Origin: Maribacter orientalis
GTDB lineage: Bacteria > Bacteroidota > Bacteroidia > Flavobacteriales > Flavobacteriaceae
Assembly (NCBI RefSeq): GCF_900109345.1
Contig: NZ_FNZN01000005.1
Coordinates: forward strand, 212,767 to 276,766
Direction of reading: 5' to 3'
DNA length: 64,000 nucleotides
The notes below the pieces were generated by a model. It did not search any database, had not been told where the DNA came from, and saw nothing but the letters and a program-made list of their open reading frames with translations. The position numbers and the translations under genes are program-made. Below, piece after piece: positions 7,904 through 16,557 of the stretch (position 1 is its first letter; the number at the start of each line of letters is the position of its first letter).

Positions 7904-9097
7904 ATGTTTAAGAAATTAGGACCCGGTGTTCTTGTAGCAGCCGCGTTTATTGGTCCCGGTACAGTTACTGCTTGTACGCTTGCAGGAGTTAACTTTGGCT
8001 ATAGTTTGCTGTGGGCCATGTTGTTATCGATAATTGCGACCTATGTTCTTCAGGAAATGTCGGCAAGATTAGGTATCATAACTCAAAAAGGATTGGCCGA
8101 TGTTATAAAACAAGAGTTAAGTAACCCATTGATAAGAAATAGTGTAATCACTCTTATATTTTCTGCTATTATTATAGGTAATGCTTCATATGAAGCAGGT
8201 AACATTGGTGGTGCTACCTTAGGAATGGAGGCTCTTTTTGGACTTAGCTATAATAATTTGTATCCAGTTATATTAGGATTGGCAGCATTTTCACTTCTCT
8301 TTTTCGGGAATTACAAATCCTTAGAAAAGGTATTTATATTTCTTGTATTAATTATGAGCCTGTCTTTTGTAATGACAGCCGTATTGACACAACCCAATCT
8401 TTGGGAATTAGTAAAGGGATTATTTGTGCCATCAATCCCTGAAGATGGTATTTTGACCATTATAGCTTTGGTGGGTACGACGGTAGTGCCCTACAATCTT
8501 TTTTTACATGCAGCCTTGGTGAGTGAGAAGTGGAAATCAGAAAAAGATTTAAAACTTGCGAAGAGAGATACATTGGTGTCTATTATTTTAGGCGGGCTCG
8601 TATCTATAAGTATAATAATATCTGCGGCAGCTATAAAAAGTACTGAAGTAAATAATGTGTTAGATATGGCAAAAGCATTAGAGCCACTGTATGGTTCTGC
8701 AGCTCTCTATTTTATGGGTATAGGTTTATTGTCAGCAGGTATCACTTCTGCTATAACAGCTCCTTTAGCCGCTGCGTACGTTGCGAATAGTTGTTTTGGA
8801 TGGAAGGCTGAATTTAAGGACGCCAAGTTTCGATTTATTTGGATATTGATTTTAGTCTTAGGGGTAGTTTTTCTATCCTTTGGTATTAAACCTATAGAAA
8901 TAATAAAATTTGCTCAAATCACGAACGGATTACTTTTACCTATCATCGCTATTTTTTTACTATGGGTAGTTAATAGGGTAGGTGTTATGGGAAAATATAA
9001 AAATACCTTAGTGCAAAATTGCATAGGTTTGGCTATTATTCTCCTTTCGATATTATTGGGAGCAAAAAGTATTTTAACCGTGTTAGGATTATTTTAA
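7904..9097 (+). CDS. Nramp-fold transporter lacking the canonical metal site
   Basis: A 397-residue protein with about eleven transmembrane helices, clearly of the SLC11/Nramp family (GPG start of TM1, TM6 NLFLHAALV). In metal-transporting Nramps, TM1 carries DPGN and TM6 carries MPH; here the aligned residues are G17-P18-G19-T20 and V195-P196-Y197. The Asp, Asn and Met that bind Mn(II)/Fe(II) are therefore gone. Its stop codon abuts the pxpA start with no gap, and pxpB and pxpC follow with overlaps. I infer transport of 5-oxoproline or a related solute rather than metal. Confidence 0.85.
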   Translation: MFKKLGPGVLVAAAFIGPGTVTACTLAGVNFGYSLLWAMLLSIIATYVLQEMSARLGIITQKGLADVIKQELSNPLIRNSVITLIFSAIIIGNASYEAGNIGGATLGMEALFGLSYNNLYPVILGLAAFSLLFFGNYKSLEKVFIFLVLIMSLSFVMTAVLTQPNLWELVKGLFVPSIPEDGILTIIALVGTTVVPYNLFLHAALVSEKWKSEKDLKLAKRDTLVSIILGGLVSISIIISAAAIKSTEVNNVLDMAKALEPLYGSAALYFMGIGLLSAGITSAITAPLAAAYVANSCFGWKAEFKDAKFRFIWILILVLGVVFLSFGIKPIEIIKFAQITNGLLLPIIAIFLLWVVNRVGVMGKYKNTLVQNCIGLAIILLSILLGAKSILTVLGLF

Positions 9098-9838
9098 ATG
9101 GGAAATAGGTTAATTGATATCAATTGTGATGTTGGTGAAGGTATTGGGAATGAGGCCGATTTGTTTCCAATGATAAGTTCTTGCAATATTTCTTGTGGTG
9201 GTCATGCAGGCAATAAAGAATCGATAAGACAATCTATAGAATTAGCGCTTAAATTTAATGTTAGTGTTGGGGCACATCCTTCATATCCTGATAGAGAAAA
9301 TTTTGGTCGGAATACTATAAGTATATCCGATGCTGATTTAATTAAAAGTATTAGAAATCAAATAAAACTATTCATGACCGAGTGTAATGAACTAGGGGCA
9401 ACATTTCATCATATTAAACCTCATGGTGCACTTTATAATGATATTGCCAAAAACGAACATTTAGCGAATATATTCCTAACCGCTATTTCACCTTTTAAGA
9501 ATGTTATTTTGTATGTGCCTAATGGAAGTGTAATTGAAGCTATAGCAAAAGCTAATAATTTCAAAATTATGAAAGAAGCTTTCGCTGATAGAAACTACAA
9601 TAACGATTTAAGTTTAGTTTCTAGAAAACAGGACAATGCAGTAATAGCAAATGGAAAAGATGTTTTAGAACATATGGTGCTCATGTGTAATGAAAATAAG
9701 GTACGAACGGTGAACGGAGAAAAGATTCCCATTCAGGCAGATACTTTTTGTGTTCATGGCGATACCCCAACCGCTTTTCAAATTTTGACGTATATTACAG
9801 AGCATTTACTAGAACATAATCTACAAACTAAACCGTGA
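9098..9838 (+). CDS. pxpA: 5-oxoprolinase subunit A (LamB/YcsF family)
   Basis: 246 residues, the standard length. The N-terminus IDINCDVGEG and the segments SCNISCGGHAGN and VGAHPSYPDRENFGR are family hallmarks. With PxpB and PxpC it performs the ATP-dependent opening of 5-oxoproline to glutamate in the cytoplasm. It starts directly after the stop of the transporter gene and its TGA overlaps the GTG start of pxpB, which implies translational coupling. Confidence 0.92.
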   Translation: MGNRLIDINCDVGEGIGNEADLFPMISSCNISCGGHAGNKESIRQSIELALKFNVSVGAHPSYPDRENFGRNTISISDADLIKSIRNQIKLFMTECNELGATFHHIKPHGALYNDIAKNEHLANIFLTAISPFKNVILYVPNGSVIEAIAKANNFKIMKEAFADRNYNNDLSLVSRKQDNAVIANGKDVLEHMVLMCNENKVRTVNGEKIPIQADTFCVHGDTPTAFQILTYITEHLLEHNLQTKP

Positions 9839-10572
9839 ATTCCCCTGCAATAAATATAAAGCCCTTCGGTGTACATTCTGTTCTTATTGAATGGCCCCAT
9901 GAAGTAAGCGAACATATTTTAGAAACTATAATAGGTTTTCAAACCTATATAAGATTAAATATGTTTACCGAAAAGGATTGGGAAATGGTACCTTCATACA
10001 ATTCTCTTTTACTTGTAAATAGAAAAATGACTATTGATTTTGAGAAAATTTCAAAAGATATAAATGTCGGATATTCTAAGTTAAAAGAATCTGAAAAACC
10101 AGAACGGTATTTATGGAGATTACCTGTTTCATATGATTTAGAGTTTGGCTTAGACCTTGATGAGGTTGCTAAAAAACTTAATAAGTCGATTCCTGAGATT
10201 ATTGCAATGCACACTGGTACGACATATACGGTATACGGAATAGGTTTTTTGCCTGGTTTCATGTATTTAGGCGGTTTATTGAAAGACTTAGAAGTACCAC
10301 GAAAAGCAACACCAAGACTAAAGGTGGTTAAGGGTGCGGTTGGTATTGCAGGAAAACAAGCAGGTATTTACCCACAAGAATCACCTGGAGGATGGAATAT
10401 TATCGGAAATTGTTCTGTTCCTATTTTTGATGCTTCAAAAGAAAATCCTTGTTTTGTTAATGTTGGTGATAAAATTGAGTTTTATCAAATATCTAGGGCA
10501 GAGTATGATCTGCATAAGATAGAGGCCGAAGTTGGTATTTATAAACCTGAAAAAATTAAGTTAAATGCTTAA
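9835..10572 (+). CDS. pxpB: 5-oxoprolinase subunit B (KipI family)
   Basis: 245 residues with a GTG start (9835) overlapping the pxpA stop as GTGA. Conserved cyclophilin-like PxpB/KipI motifs include GIGFLPGFMYLGGL and SPGGWNIIGN. It is paired with PxpC; in Bacillus the homologues are also known as sporulation-kinase inhibitors, but in this context the 5-oxoprolinase role is the sensible reading. Its stop overlaps the ATG of pxpC by 8 nt. Confidence 0.92.
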   Translation: MNSPAINIKPFGVHSVLIEWPHEVSEHILETIIGFQTYIRLNMFTEKDWEMVPSYNSLLLVNRKMTIDFEKISKDINVGYSKLKESEKPERYLWRLPVSYDLEFGLDLDEVAKKLNKSIPEIIAMHTGTTYTVYGIGFLPGFMYLGGLLKDLEVPRKATPRLKVVKGAVGIAGKQAGIYPQESPGGWNIIGNCSVPIFDASKENPCFVNVGDKIEFYQISRAEYDLHKIEAEVGIYKPEKIKLNA

Positions 10573-11404
10573 AGTACTAAAAGCGGGATTCTATACTACG
10601 GTTCAAGATTCAGGTAGGTTTCATTTCAGAAATAAGGGTGTTCCAGTTTCTGGTGTAATGGATGAAATGACTGTTTTTAAAGTAAATTCATTATTAGAAA
10701 ATGAAGTTTCTGCGGCAGTTTTAGAGATTACGATGACCGGGCCAACGCTTATGTTTGAAGAGGAAACGTATATGGCTCTAGGTGGGGCAGAGATGTCAGC
10801 AACCTTAAATAATTTACCAATACAGAATTATAAAGTATACCAGATTGAAGTGGGAGATATTCTATCATTCGGCCGATTAGATAAAGGGTTTAGGTCGTAT
10901 TTAGGAGTTAGAGGAGGATTTACCTCTAAAGAGATACTTGGAAGTAGATCGTTTTACAAACCTATAACCAAAGTGAATAGACTTTGTGACAATGATGTTG
11001 TTCCGTTTATTTATAATAAATTGTTTCAACCTAAAATTTCAGAAATTAAAGTTGATTCTTTTTTAGATGACTACAAATTAGAAGTGAGTAAAGGTCCTGA
11101 GTTCTATTTGTTGACCGATAGGCATTTAGAAGAGATTTTTTCCAAGTCATTTACGGTTGCTCATGAGAATAATAGAATGGCTTATCAAATTAAAGAGACT
11201 ATTTCTTCGCATGAAATGTCAATGTTAACATCGGCAACATTACCAGGTACCGTGCAGCTTACACCTGCTGGTAAATTAATAGTATTAATGAAAGATGGAC
11301 AAACTACAGGTGGTTACCCGAGAATACTTCAGTTATCTGATAAAGCTATTTGTATTTTGGCACAAAAAAGGGGCGGTGATAGGGTGAGTTTTAAGTTGGT
11401 GTAA
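10565..11404 (+). CDS. pxpC: 5-oxoprolinase subunit C (KipA/biotin-dependent carboxylase-like family)
   Basis: 279 residues. The motifs TTVQDSGR (residues 12-19), GVPVSGVMDEM and DGQTTGGYPR mark the PxpC/KipA family. It is the last gene of the four-gene operon with the Nramp-like transporter and completes the heterotrimer that recycles 5-oxoproline, a toxic by-product of spontaneous glutamine cyclisation. Confidence 0.92.
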   Translation: MLKVLKAGFYTTVQDSGRFHFRNKGVPVSGVMDEMTVFKVNSLLENEVSAAVLEITMTGPTLMFEEETYMALGGAEMSATLNNLPIQNYKVYQIEVGDILSFGRLDKGFRSYLGVRGGFTSKEILGSRSFYKPITKVNRLCDNDVVPFIYNKLFQPKISEIKVDSFLDDYKLEVSKGPEFYLLTDRHLEEIFSKSFTVAHENNRMAYQIKETISSHEMSMLTSATLPGTVQLTPAGKLIVLMKDGQTTGGYPRILQLSDKAICILAQKRGGDRVSFKLV

Positions 11405-11510
11405 TATTTTCAATTCTGGTAAATTATTTTATTTATGTTAGTTGTACATAACTAATAATCTTTTAGTTTAAGATGTCATGTTAATAACACTTTTTTTGTA
11501 ATTGTATTTT

Positions 11511-11576
11511 ATGTACTATTGTAGTGTGAAATTAGCTTTATTAAATAGCAATGTGGTCATAGTCATTCCTAGTTAG
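11511..11576 (+). CDS. putative ilv leader peptide
   Basis: A 21-codon open frame, ATG at 11511 and TAG at 11574-11576, ends NVVIVIPS. Nine of its 21 codons are Val (4), Ile (2) or Leu (3), the end products of the operon that follows, with a run V-V-I-V-I at 11553-11567. It is followed 26 nt later by an intrinsic terminator. This is the classic arrangement of an attenuator leader. An in-frame GTG at 11526 is an alternative start giving 16 residues. Confidence 0.65.
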   Translation: MYYCSVKLALLNSNVVIVIPS

Positions 11577-11640
11577 GGATGATATAGCTTTTCATTGTTT
11601 AGAAAAACCTGTATCAAATATATTTGATACAGGTTTTTTT
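11563..11640 (+). promoter_or_regulatory. ilv operon transcription attenuator
   Basis: Three mutually exclusive helices can be drawn. The first (1:2) is TCATTCCTA (11563-11571) with TAGGGATGA (11574-11582), which overlaps the last leader codons. The second (2:3) is TGATATAG (11580-11587) with CTGTATCA (11609-11616), containing one G-U pair. The third (3:4) is a perfect palindrome at 11603-11638 followed by T residues, the terminator. A ribosome stalled on the Val/Ile codons would cover 11563-11571, free the second strand to pair with 11609-11616 and prevent termination. The helices are seen in the sequence; the mechanism is inferred. Confidence 0.6.
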
Positions 11641-11772
11641 ATTTTAAAAATAATAATCATAATAGTTTTGAAGTATTGAATATGGTATATAATAGCAGTA
11701 TAAGAAACTGAAAATCAGATATTTAATTGATTTTTAGATGAAATGAATTTGTACTGTCAATTATTGTTAAAA

Positions 11773-11801
11773 TTTGAAATTTTTATAAACTTTTATCTTT
11801 G
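11773..11801 (+). promoter_or_regulatory. candidate ilvD-proximal promoter
   Basis: TTTG (11773-11776) and TATCTTTG (11794-11801) match the flavobacterial -33 and TAnnTTTG -7 boxes with a 17-nt spacer, slightly shorter than usual. It lies downstream of the attenuator, so if real it would give attenuator-independent transcription of ilvD. The rest of 11405-11847 holds only the leader and attenuator. Confidence 0.4.
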
Positions 11802-11847
11802 GTTTAATAGGATTGAGTAAATAAGATAAGCATACTAGAATTATATT

Positions 11848-13524
11848 ATGGAATTGAATAAACATAGTAAAAATGTAACCCAGGATCCAACGCAACCGGC
11901 AGCTCAGGCAATGTTATATGCGATAGGTTTAACCGAAGATGATTTAAAAAAACCATTAATTGGTATTGGTAGTACAGGTTTTGAAGGTAACCCTTGTAAC
12001 ATGCACTTAAATGATTTGGCACAAGAGGTTAAGGTTGGTGTAAATGAGAGTGGTTTAGTTGGCCTTGTTTTCAATACTATAGGTGTTAGTGACGGTATTT
12101 CTATGGGTACTTATGGCATGCGTTATTCTTTACCTTCTAGAGATATCATTGCCGATTCTATGGAAACTGTTGTTCAAGCAATGAACTATGACGGTTTAGT
12201 TACCGTAGTTGGTTGTGATAAAAATATGCCAGGTGCTCTAATGGCTATGATACGATTGAATAGACCTTCTGTATTAGTTTATGGCGGTACTATTGCTTCT
12301 GGATGTTATAAGGATAAAAAGTTAGATGTTGTTTCTGCTTTTGAGGCATGGGGTGAGAAGGTAGCGGGTACCATGAATGAAGAGGATTACAAAGGTGTAA
12401 TCCAAAATGCATGCCCGGGTGCTGGTGCTTGTGGTGGTATGTATACTGCTAATACTATGGCCTCGGCTATTGAAGCATTGGGTATGGCCATGCCTTACAA
12501 TTCTTCAAATCCTGCAATAGGAAAAGATAAGCAAAATGATGCTATAGAATCTGGTAGGGCCTTAAAAAACTTATTGGAAAAAGATATAAAGCCTAGTGAT
12601 ATTATAACTCGTAAATCATTTGAAAATGCGGTTCGTTTGTTAACCTTATTAGGTGGTTCCACAAATGCAGTTCTGCACTTTTTGGCAATAGCGAAAGCGG
12701 CGGATATTGAGTTTACATTAGATGATTTTCAAAAAATAAGTGATACAACACCTTTTTTGGCTGATTTAAAGCCTAGTGGTAAATTTCTTATGGAAGATGT
12801 TCACCGTGTAGGTGGCGTACCTGCCGTAATGAAATTTATGCTTGAAAACGGAATGTTACATGGTGATTGTTTAACTGTAACTGGTAAAACAATAGCTGAG
12901 AATTTAGCTGATGTTCCTGGTTTACTAGAGCATCAACAAGTAATAAGACCTTTAAGTAATCCAATTAAGGCTACTGGCCATTTAAGAATTCTGTACGGAA
13001 ACTTGGCGACTGAAGGTTCAGTTGCGAAAATTACAGGTAAGGAAGGCTTGTATTTTTCTGGACCGGCAAAAGTATATAATGACGAATTTTTTGCCAATGC
13101 AGGTATTGGTAAAGGAGAAGTTAAAAAAGGTGATGTAGTTGTTATTCGCTATGAAGGGCCAAAAGGCGGACCTGGTATGCCAGAAATGTTGAAGCCAACT
13201 GCAGCTATTATGGGTGCCGGACTAGGTAAGGATGTGGCTTTAATAACAGATGGTCGTTTCTCAGGTGGTACACACGGCTTTGTTGTAGGGCATGTATCTC
13301 CAGAAGCTCAAGATGGTGGAACTATCGGATTGTTAAAAGATGGTGATATTATTACTATCGATGCAGAGAAAAATGAGATTTCAGTAAATCTAACAGATGA
13401 TGAAATAACGGCAAGACGAAAAGCTTGGGTTCAACCGGAGTTAAAAGTGAAAAGAGGTAGTTTATATAAATACGCTAGAACGGTATCATCGGCTTCACAA
13501 GGCTGTGTTACAGATGAATTTTAG
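11848..13524 (+). CDS. ilvD: dihydroxy-acid dehydratase
   Basis: 558 residues, full length. Cysteines of the Fe-S cluster lie in [15 protein letters not shown] and [15 protein letters not shown]. The enzyme converts 2,3-dihydroxy-3-methylbutanoate and its isoleucine counterpart to the 2-oxo acids, the third step of valine/isoleucine synthesis. It is the first gene of the ilv operon, behind the proposed attenuator. Confidence 0.96.
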   Translation: MELNKHSKNVTQDPTQPAAQAMLYAIGLTEDDLKKPLIGIGSTGFEGNPCNMHLNDLAQEVKVGVNESGLVGLVFNTIGVSDGISMGTYGMRYSLPSRDIIADSMETVVQAMNYDGLVTVVGCDKNMPGALMAMIRLNRPSVLVYGGTIASGCYKDKKLDVVSAFEAWGEKVAGTMNEEDYKGVIQNACPGAGACGGMYTANTMASAIEALGMAMPYNSSNPAIGKDKQNDAIESGRALKNLLEKDIKPSDIITRKSFENAVRLLTLLGGSTNAVLHFLAIAKAADIEFTLDDFQKISDTTPFLADLKPSGKFLMEDVHRVGGVPAVMKFMLENGMLHGDCLTVTGKTIAENLADVPGLLEHQQVIRPLSNPIKATGHLRILYGNLATEGSVAKITGKEGLYFSGPAKVYNDEFFANAGIGKGEVKKGDVVVIRYEGPKGGPGMPEMLKPTAAIMGAGLGKDVALITDGRFSGGTHGFVVGHVSPEAQDGGTIGLLKDGDIITIDAEKNEISVNLTDDEITARRKAWVQPELKVKRGSLYKYARTVSSASQGCVTDEF

Positions 13525-13567
13525 ATAGTAAGTAACATACTTTTAATTGAGTACTAGATGCAATATA

Positions 13568-13615
13568 ATGTTGGTAGTTGTAGGTTTTAATGCATTATTT
13601 GAATTTGAACATTAA
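13568..13615 (+). CDS. possible upstream mini-ORF before ilvB
   Basis: A 15-codon frame, ATG at 13568 and TAA at 13613-13615, ends 2 nt before the ilvB ATG. It begins Met-Leu-Val-Val-Val. The position suits translational coupling or a small regulatory leader, but no terminator lies behind it and it may be chance. Confidence 0.25.
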   Translation: MLVVVGFNALFEFEH

Positions 13616-13617
13616 TT

Positions 13618-15351
13618 ATGGAAACAGTAAAAGAGAAAAAAACAAATATAGATGCTAAGAAAGCTTTACAGATTTCTGGAGCGGAGGCATTAATTCATTG
13701 TTTGTTGGCAGAAGGTGTCGAAACAATGTACGGGTACCCAGGTGGTGCTATTATGCCTGTGTATGATGAATTATATAAATTTCAAGATAAATTAACGCAT
13801 ATACTAACAAGACATGAACAGGGTGCAACACACGCAGCTCAAGGGTACGCGCGTGTTTCAGGTAAAGTAGGTGTTGCAATTGCAACTTCTGGTCCTGGAG
13901 CAACCAATTTAGTGACAGGTCTTGCCGATGCGCAAATTGATTCTACCCCAATGGTTTGTATTACGGGGCAAGTTACAAGAGAGTTATTGGGCACTGATGC
14001 TTTTCAGGAAACTGATATTATTGGCATTTCAACTCCGGTGACAAAATGGAATTATCAAATTACCGAAGCTTCTGAAATTCCTGAGATAATGGCGAAGGCA
14101 TTTTATATTGCCAAGTCAGGAAGACCAGGTCCGGTTTTAATAGATATTACCAAGAATGCCCAAATTGAAAAATTTGAGTTTTCGTATAAGAAATGTACGG
14201 GTGTACGAAGTTATAAGCCGGTGCCAAAACCAGATATGAGTGCCATTGAGGCTGCAGCAGATTTAATCAATAATGCTAAAAAACCATTTATCGTTTGGGG
14301 TCAAGGTGTAATACTTGGTCAAGCTGAAAATGAGCTTAAACAATTGGTTGAAAAAGCTGGTATACCTGCTGCATGGACTATTATGGGTGTTTCTGCTTTA
14401 GATTCAGATCATCCTTTAAATGTTGGTATGGTAGGAATGCATGGTAATTATGCGCCTAATTTAATGACCAACGAATGCGATGTTTTGTTGGCTATAGGTA
14501 TGCGTTTTGATGATCGTGTAACAGGCAGGTTGACAGATTATGCTACACAAGCAAAAGTGATTCATTTTGAGATAGACCCAGCTGAAATCAATAAAAACGT
14601 ACATGCTGATGTAGCGGTGTTGGGTAATTCTAAAGAAACTTTGGGTTTACTTCTTCCACTTATTAAAGAAAATAAGCACGAGGCTTGGCATAATATTTTC
14701 AAAGAAAAATATCAGATAGAATTTGATACGATAATCAACGATGATATTCACCCAACCAAACCTGGTTTGACCATGGGAGAGGTAATTGAGGAAATTAATT
14801 TAGCTTCAAATAATAATGCAGTTATTGTTTCTGATGTAGGTCAGCATCAAATGATTGCTTGTAGATATGCTAAATTTTCCCAGACAAAAAGTAATATAAC
14901 GTCTGGCGGGTTAGGAACAATGGGTTTTGCGCTTCCAGCAGCTATAGGTGCTAAAATGGGTGCCATGGATAGGGAAGTGGTTGCTATTATTGGTGATGGA
15001 GGTTATCAAATGACCATTCAAGAGTTAGGGGTTATTTTTCAGCATAAAGTTCCTGTTAAAATTGTTGTTTTGAACAATGATCACTTAGGAATGGTACGTC
15101 AATGGCAAGAGCTTTTTTTTGAGAAAAGATATGCATCAACAGTAATGGTGAATCCAGATTTCGTAAAAATTGCCGAAGGATATAGTATTGAGGCAAAACG
15201 AATTTCTGAACGTAAAGATTTAAAATCGACTATTCAAGAAATGATTGCTTCGAAAGAACCTTATTTTTTAGAAGTCAAAGTTGAACAAGAAGATAACGTT
15301 TTCCCAATGATTCCTTCTGGTGCTTCGGTTTCTGAAATTAGACTGAAATAA
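13618..15351 (+). CDS. ilvB: acetolactate synthase large subunit
   Basis: 577 residues. The ThDP-enzyme landmarks are present: YGYPGGAIMP near the N-terminus, catalytic Glu in RHEQGATHAA, and the cofactor-binding GDGGYQM...NNDHLGMV near residues 460-495. It condenses pyruvate with pyruvate or 2-oxobutyrate, the first common step to valine/leucine and isoleucine. The regulatory subunit gene ilvN lies one gene further on, separated by an unexpected methyltransferase. Confidence 0.96.
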   Translation: METVKEKKTNIDAKKALQISGAEALIHCLLAEGVETMYGYPGGAIMPVYDELYKFQDKLTHILTRHEQGATHAAQGYARVSGKVGVAIATSGPGATNLVTGLADAQIDSTPMVCITGQVTRELLGTDAFQETDIIGISTPVTKWNYQITEASEIPEIMAKAFYIAKSGRPGPVLIDITKNAQIEKFEFSYKKCTGVRSYKPVPKPDMSAIEAAADLINNAKKPFIVWGQGVILGQAENELKQLVEKAGIPAAWTIMGVSALDSDHPLNVGMVGMHGNYAPNLMTNECDVLLAIGMRFDDRVTGRLTDYATQAKVIHFEIDPAEINKNVHADVAVLGNSKETLGLLLPLIKENKHEAWHNIFKEKYQIEFDTIINDDIHPTKPGLTMGEVIEEINLASNNNAVIVSDVGQHQMIACRYAKFSQTKSNITSGGLGTMGFALPAAIGAKMGAMDREVVAIIGDGGYQMTIQELGVIFQHKVPVKIVVLNNDHLGMVRQWQELFFEKRYASTVMVNPDFVKIAEGYSIEAKRISERKDLKSTIQEMIASKEPYFLEVKVEQEDNVFPMIPSGASVSEIRLK

Positions 15352-15359
15352 CCAAAATT

Positions 15360-15938
15360 ATGAACGACGCCAGCATACAAGATATTCCAAAATTACACTC
15401 GGAGATAGTTCGTAAATCTGAAGAAATTGGATTTAAGATGCCATCTGATTTATATGTTGGTAGTTTTCTTAAAACACTTATCACTTCGAAACCTAACGGA
15501 AGGTTCTTGGAAATAGGGACTGGCATAGGTTTAAGTCTTTCGTGGATGATTGAAGGCATGGATAACAATTCTTATTTAATTTCAGTAGATAATGACAAAG
15601 AGTTGACAGACATTGCTGAAACTTATTTTGGAAATGATGGTAGGATCGAATTGATTTGTAAGGATGGTACTCAATGGATAGAGGAATATGCTGGTGAAAA
15701 ATTTGATTTAATTTTTGCAGATGCATGGCCAGGAAAATATAGTGAAATTGATGAAGTATTAGATTTAGTAAGGGTTGGTGGGTTTTACATCATAGATGAT
15801 ATGACAATGCAACCTAACTGGCCCGAGGGACATGAAGATAATGTTATTGAATTAACAGCGTATTTAGAGAAACGTAATGATTTTCAGTTAACCAAAATGA
15901 ATTGGTCAACTGGTTTGATCTTGGCAGTAAAGAAATAA
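15360..15938 (+). CDS. class I SAM-dependent O-methyltransferase inside the ilv operon
   Basis: 192 residues with a Rossmann methyltransferase core. The SAM-binding loop is FLEIGTGIGLSLSWM (motif I, about residues 46-60), then SVDND, then DLIFADAWPGKY (motif IV) and FYIIDDM, as in the O-methyltransferase/caffeoyl-CoA type. It begins 8 nt after the ilvB stop and precedes ilvN, so it is surely co-transcribed. No role in branched-chain synthesis is known for such an enzyme. The target is unknown. Confidence 0.8.
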   Translation: MNDASIQDIPKLHSEIVRKSEEIGFKMPSDLYVGSFLKTLITSKPNGRFLEIGTGIGLSLSWMIEGMDNNSYLISVDNDKELTDIAETYFGNDGRIELICKDGTQWIEEYAGEKFDLIFADAWPGKYSEIDEVLDLVRVGGFYIIDDMTMQPNWPEGHEDNVIELTAYLEKRNDFQLTKMNWSTGLILAVKK

Positions 15939-15999
15939 TAAAAAATTAATAAAACGATCCCATAAAATTCTTTTGCATAAAAGAAAAGGAAAATGGCTT

Positions 16000-16518
16000 A
16001 TGGAAAATAAATGGTTTACAATATCGGTATATTCAGAAAACAATGTTGGATTACTGAATAGGATTTCAGGAATATTTTTAAAGAGACATATTAATATAGA
16101 GAGTTTAAATGTCTCTAAGTCAGAAATAGACGATGTATCTAAATTTACTATTGTAGTAAATACTACAGAAAAATGGGTACATAACATAGTAGGTCAAATT
16201 GAAAAGCAAATTGAAGTGATTAAAGCATTTTATCATACTGATGATGAAACGATTTATCAAGAATCTGCTTTGTTCAAGATAGCATCTGGTCTGCTTTTCG
16301 ATGAACGTCAGATTCAGAATATTATAAAAGATAATAATGCTCAAATTGTGACTGTTTCAAGAGATTTCTTTGTCATCGCTAAAAGCGGAAGAAGAAATGA
16401 AGTTGATGAAATGCATGATCAATTGAAACCTTATGGTATTATGCAATTTGTACGTTCTGGGCGAATTTCTGTAACTAAAGATGTAATGGAAATTTCTGCA
16501 ATACTTAAAGAATTTTAA
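16000..16518 (+). CDS. ilvN: acetolactate synthase small (regulatory) subunit
   Basis: I place the start at the ATG at 16000 (MENKWFTISV), giving 172 residues. An in-frame ATG at 15973 would add nine lysine-rich residues not expected in the family. The N-terminal ACT domain (ENNVGLLNRISGIFLKRHINIESL) is typical; the C-terminal half has the usual second regulatory domain. It confers valine feedback control on IlvB. It is followed 39 nt later by ilvC. Confidence 0.92.
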   Translation: MENKWFTISVYSENNVGLLNRISGIFLKRHINIESLNVSKSEIDDVSKFTIVVNTTEKWVHNIVGQIEKQIEVIKAFYHTDDETIYQESALFKIASGLLFDERQIQNIIKDNNAQIVTVSRDFFVIAKSGRRNEVDEMHDQLKPYGIMQFVRSGRISVTKDVMEISAILKEF

Positions 16519-16557
16519 AAAACGAATCAATTAAATAATTAATAAAGTAAATATAAA

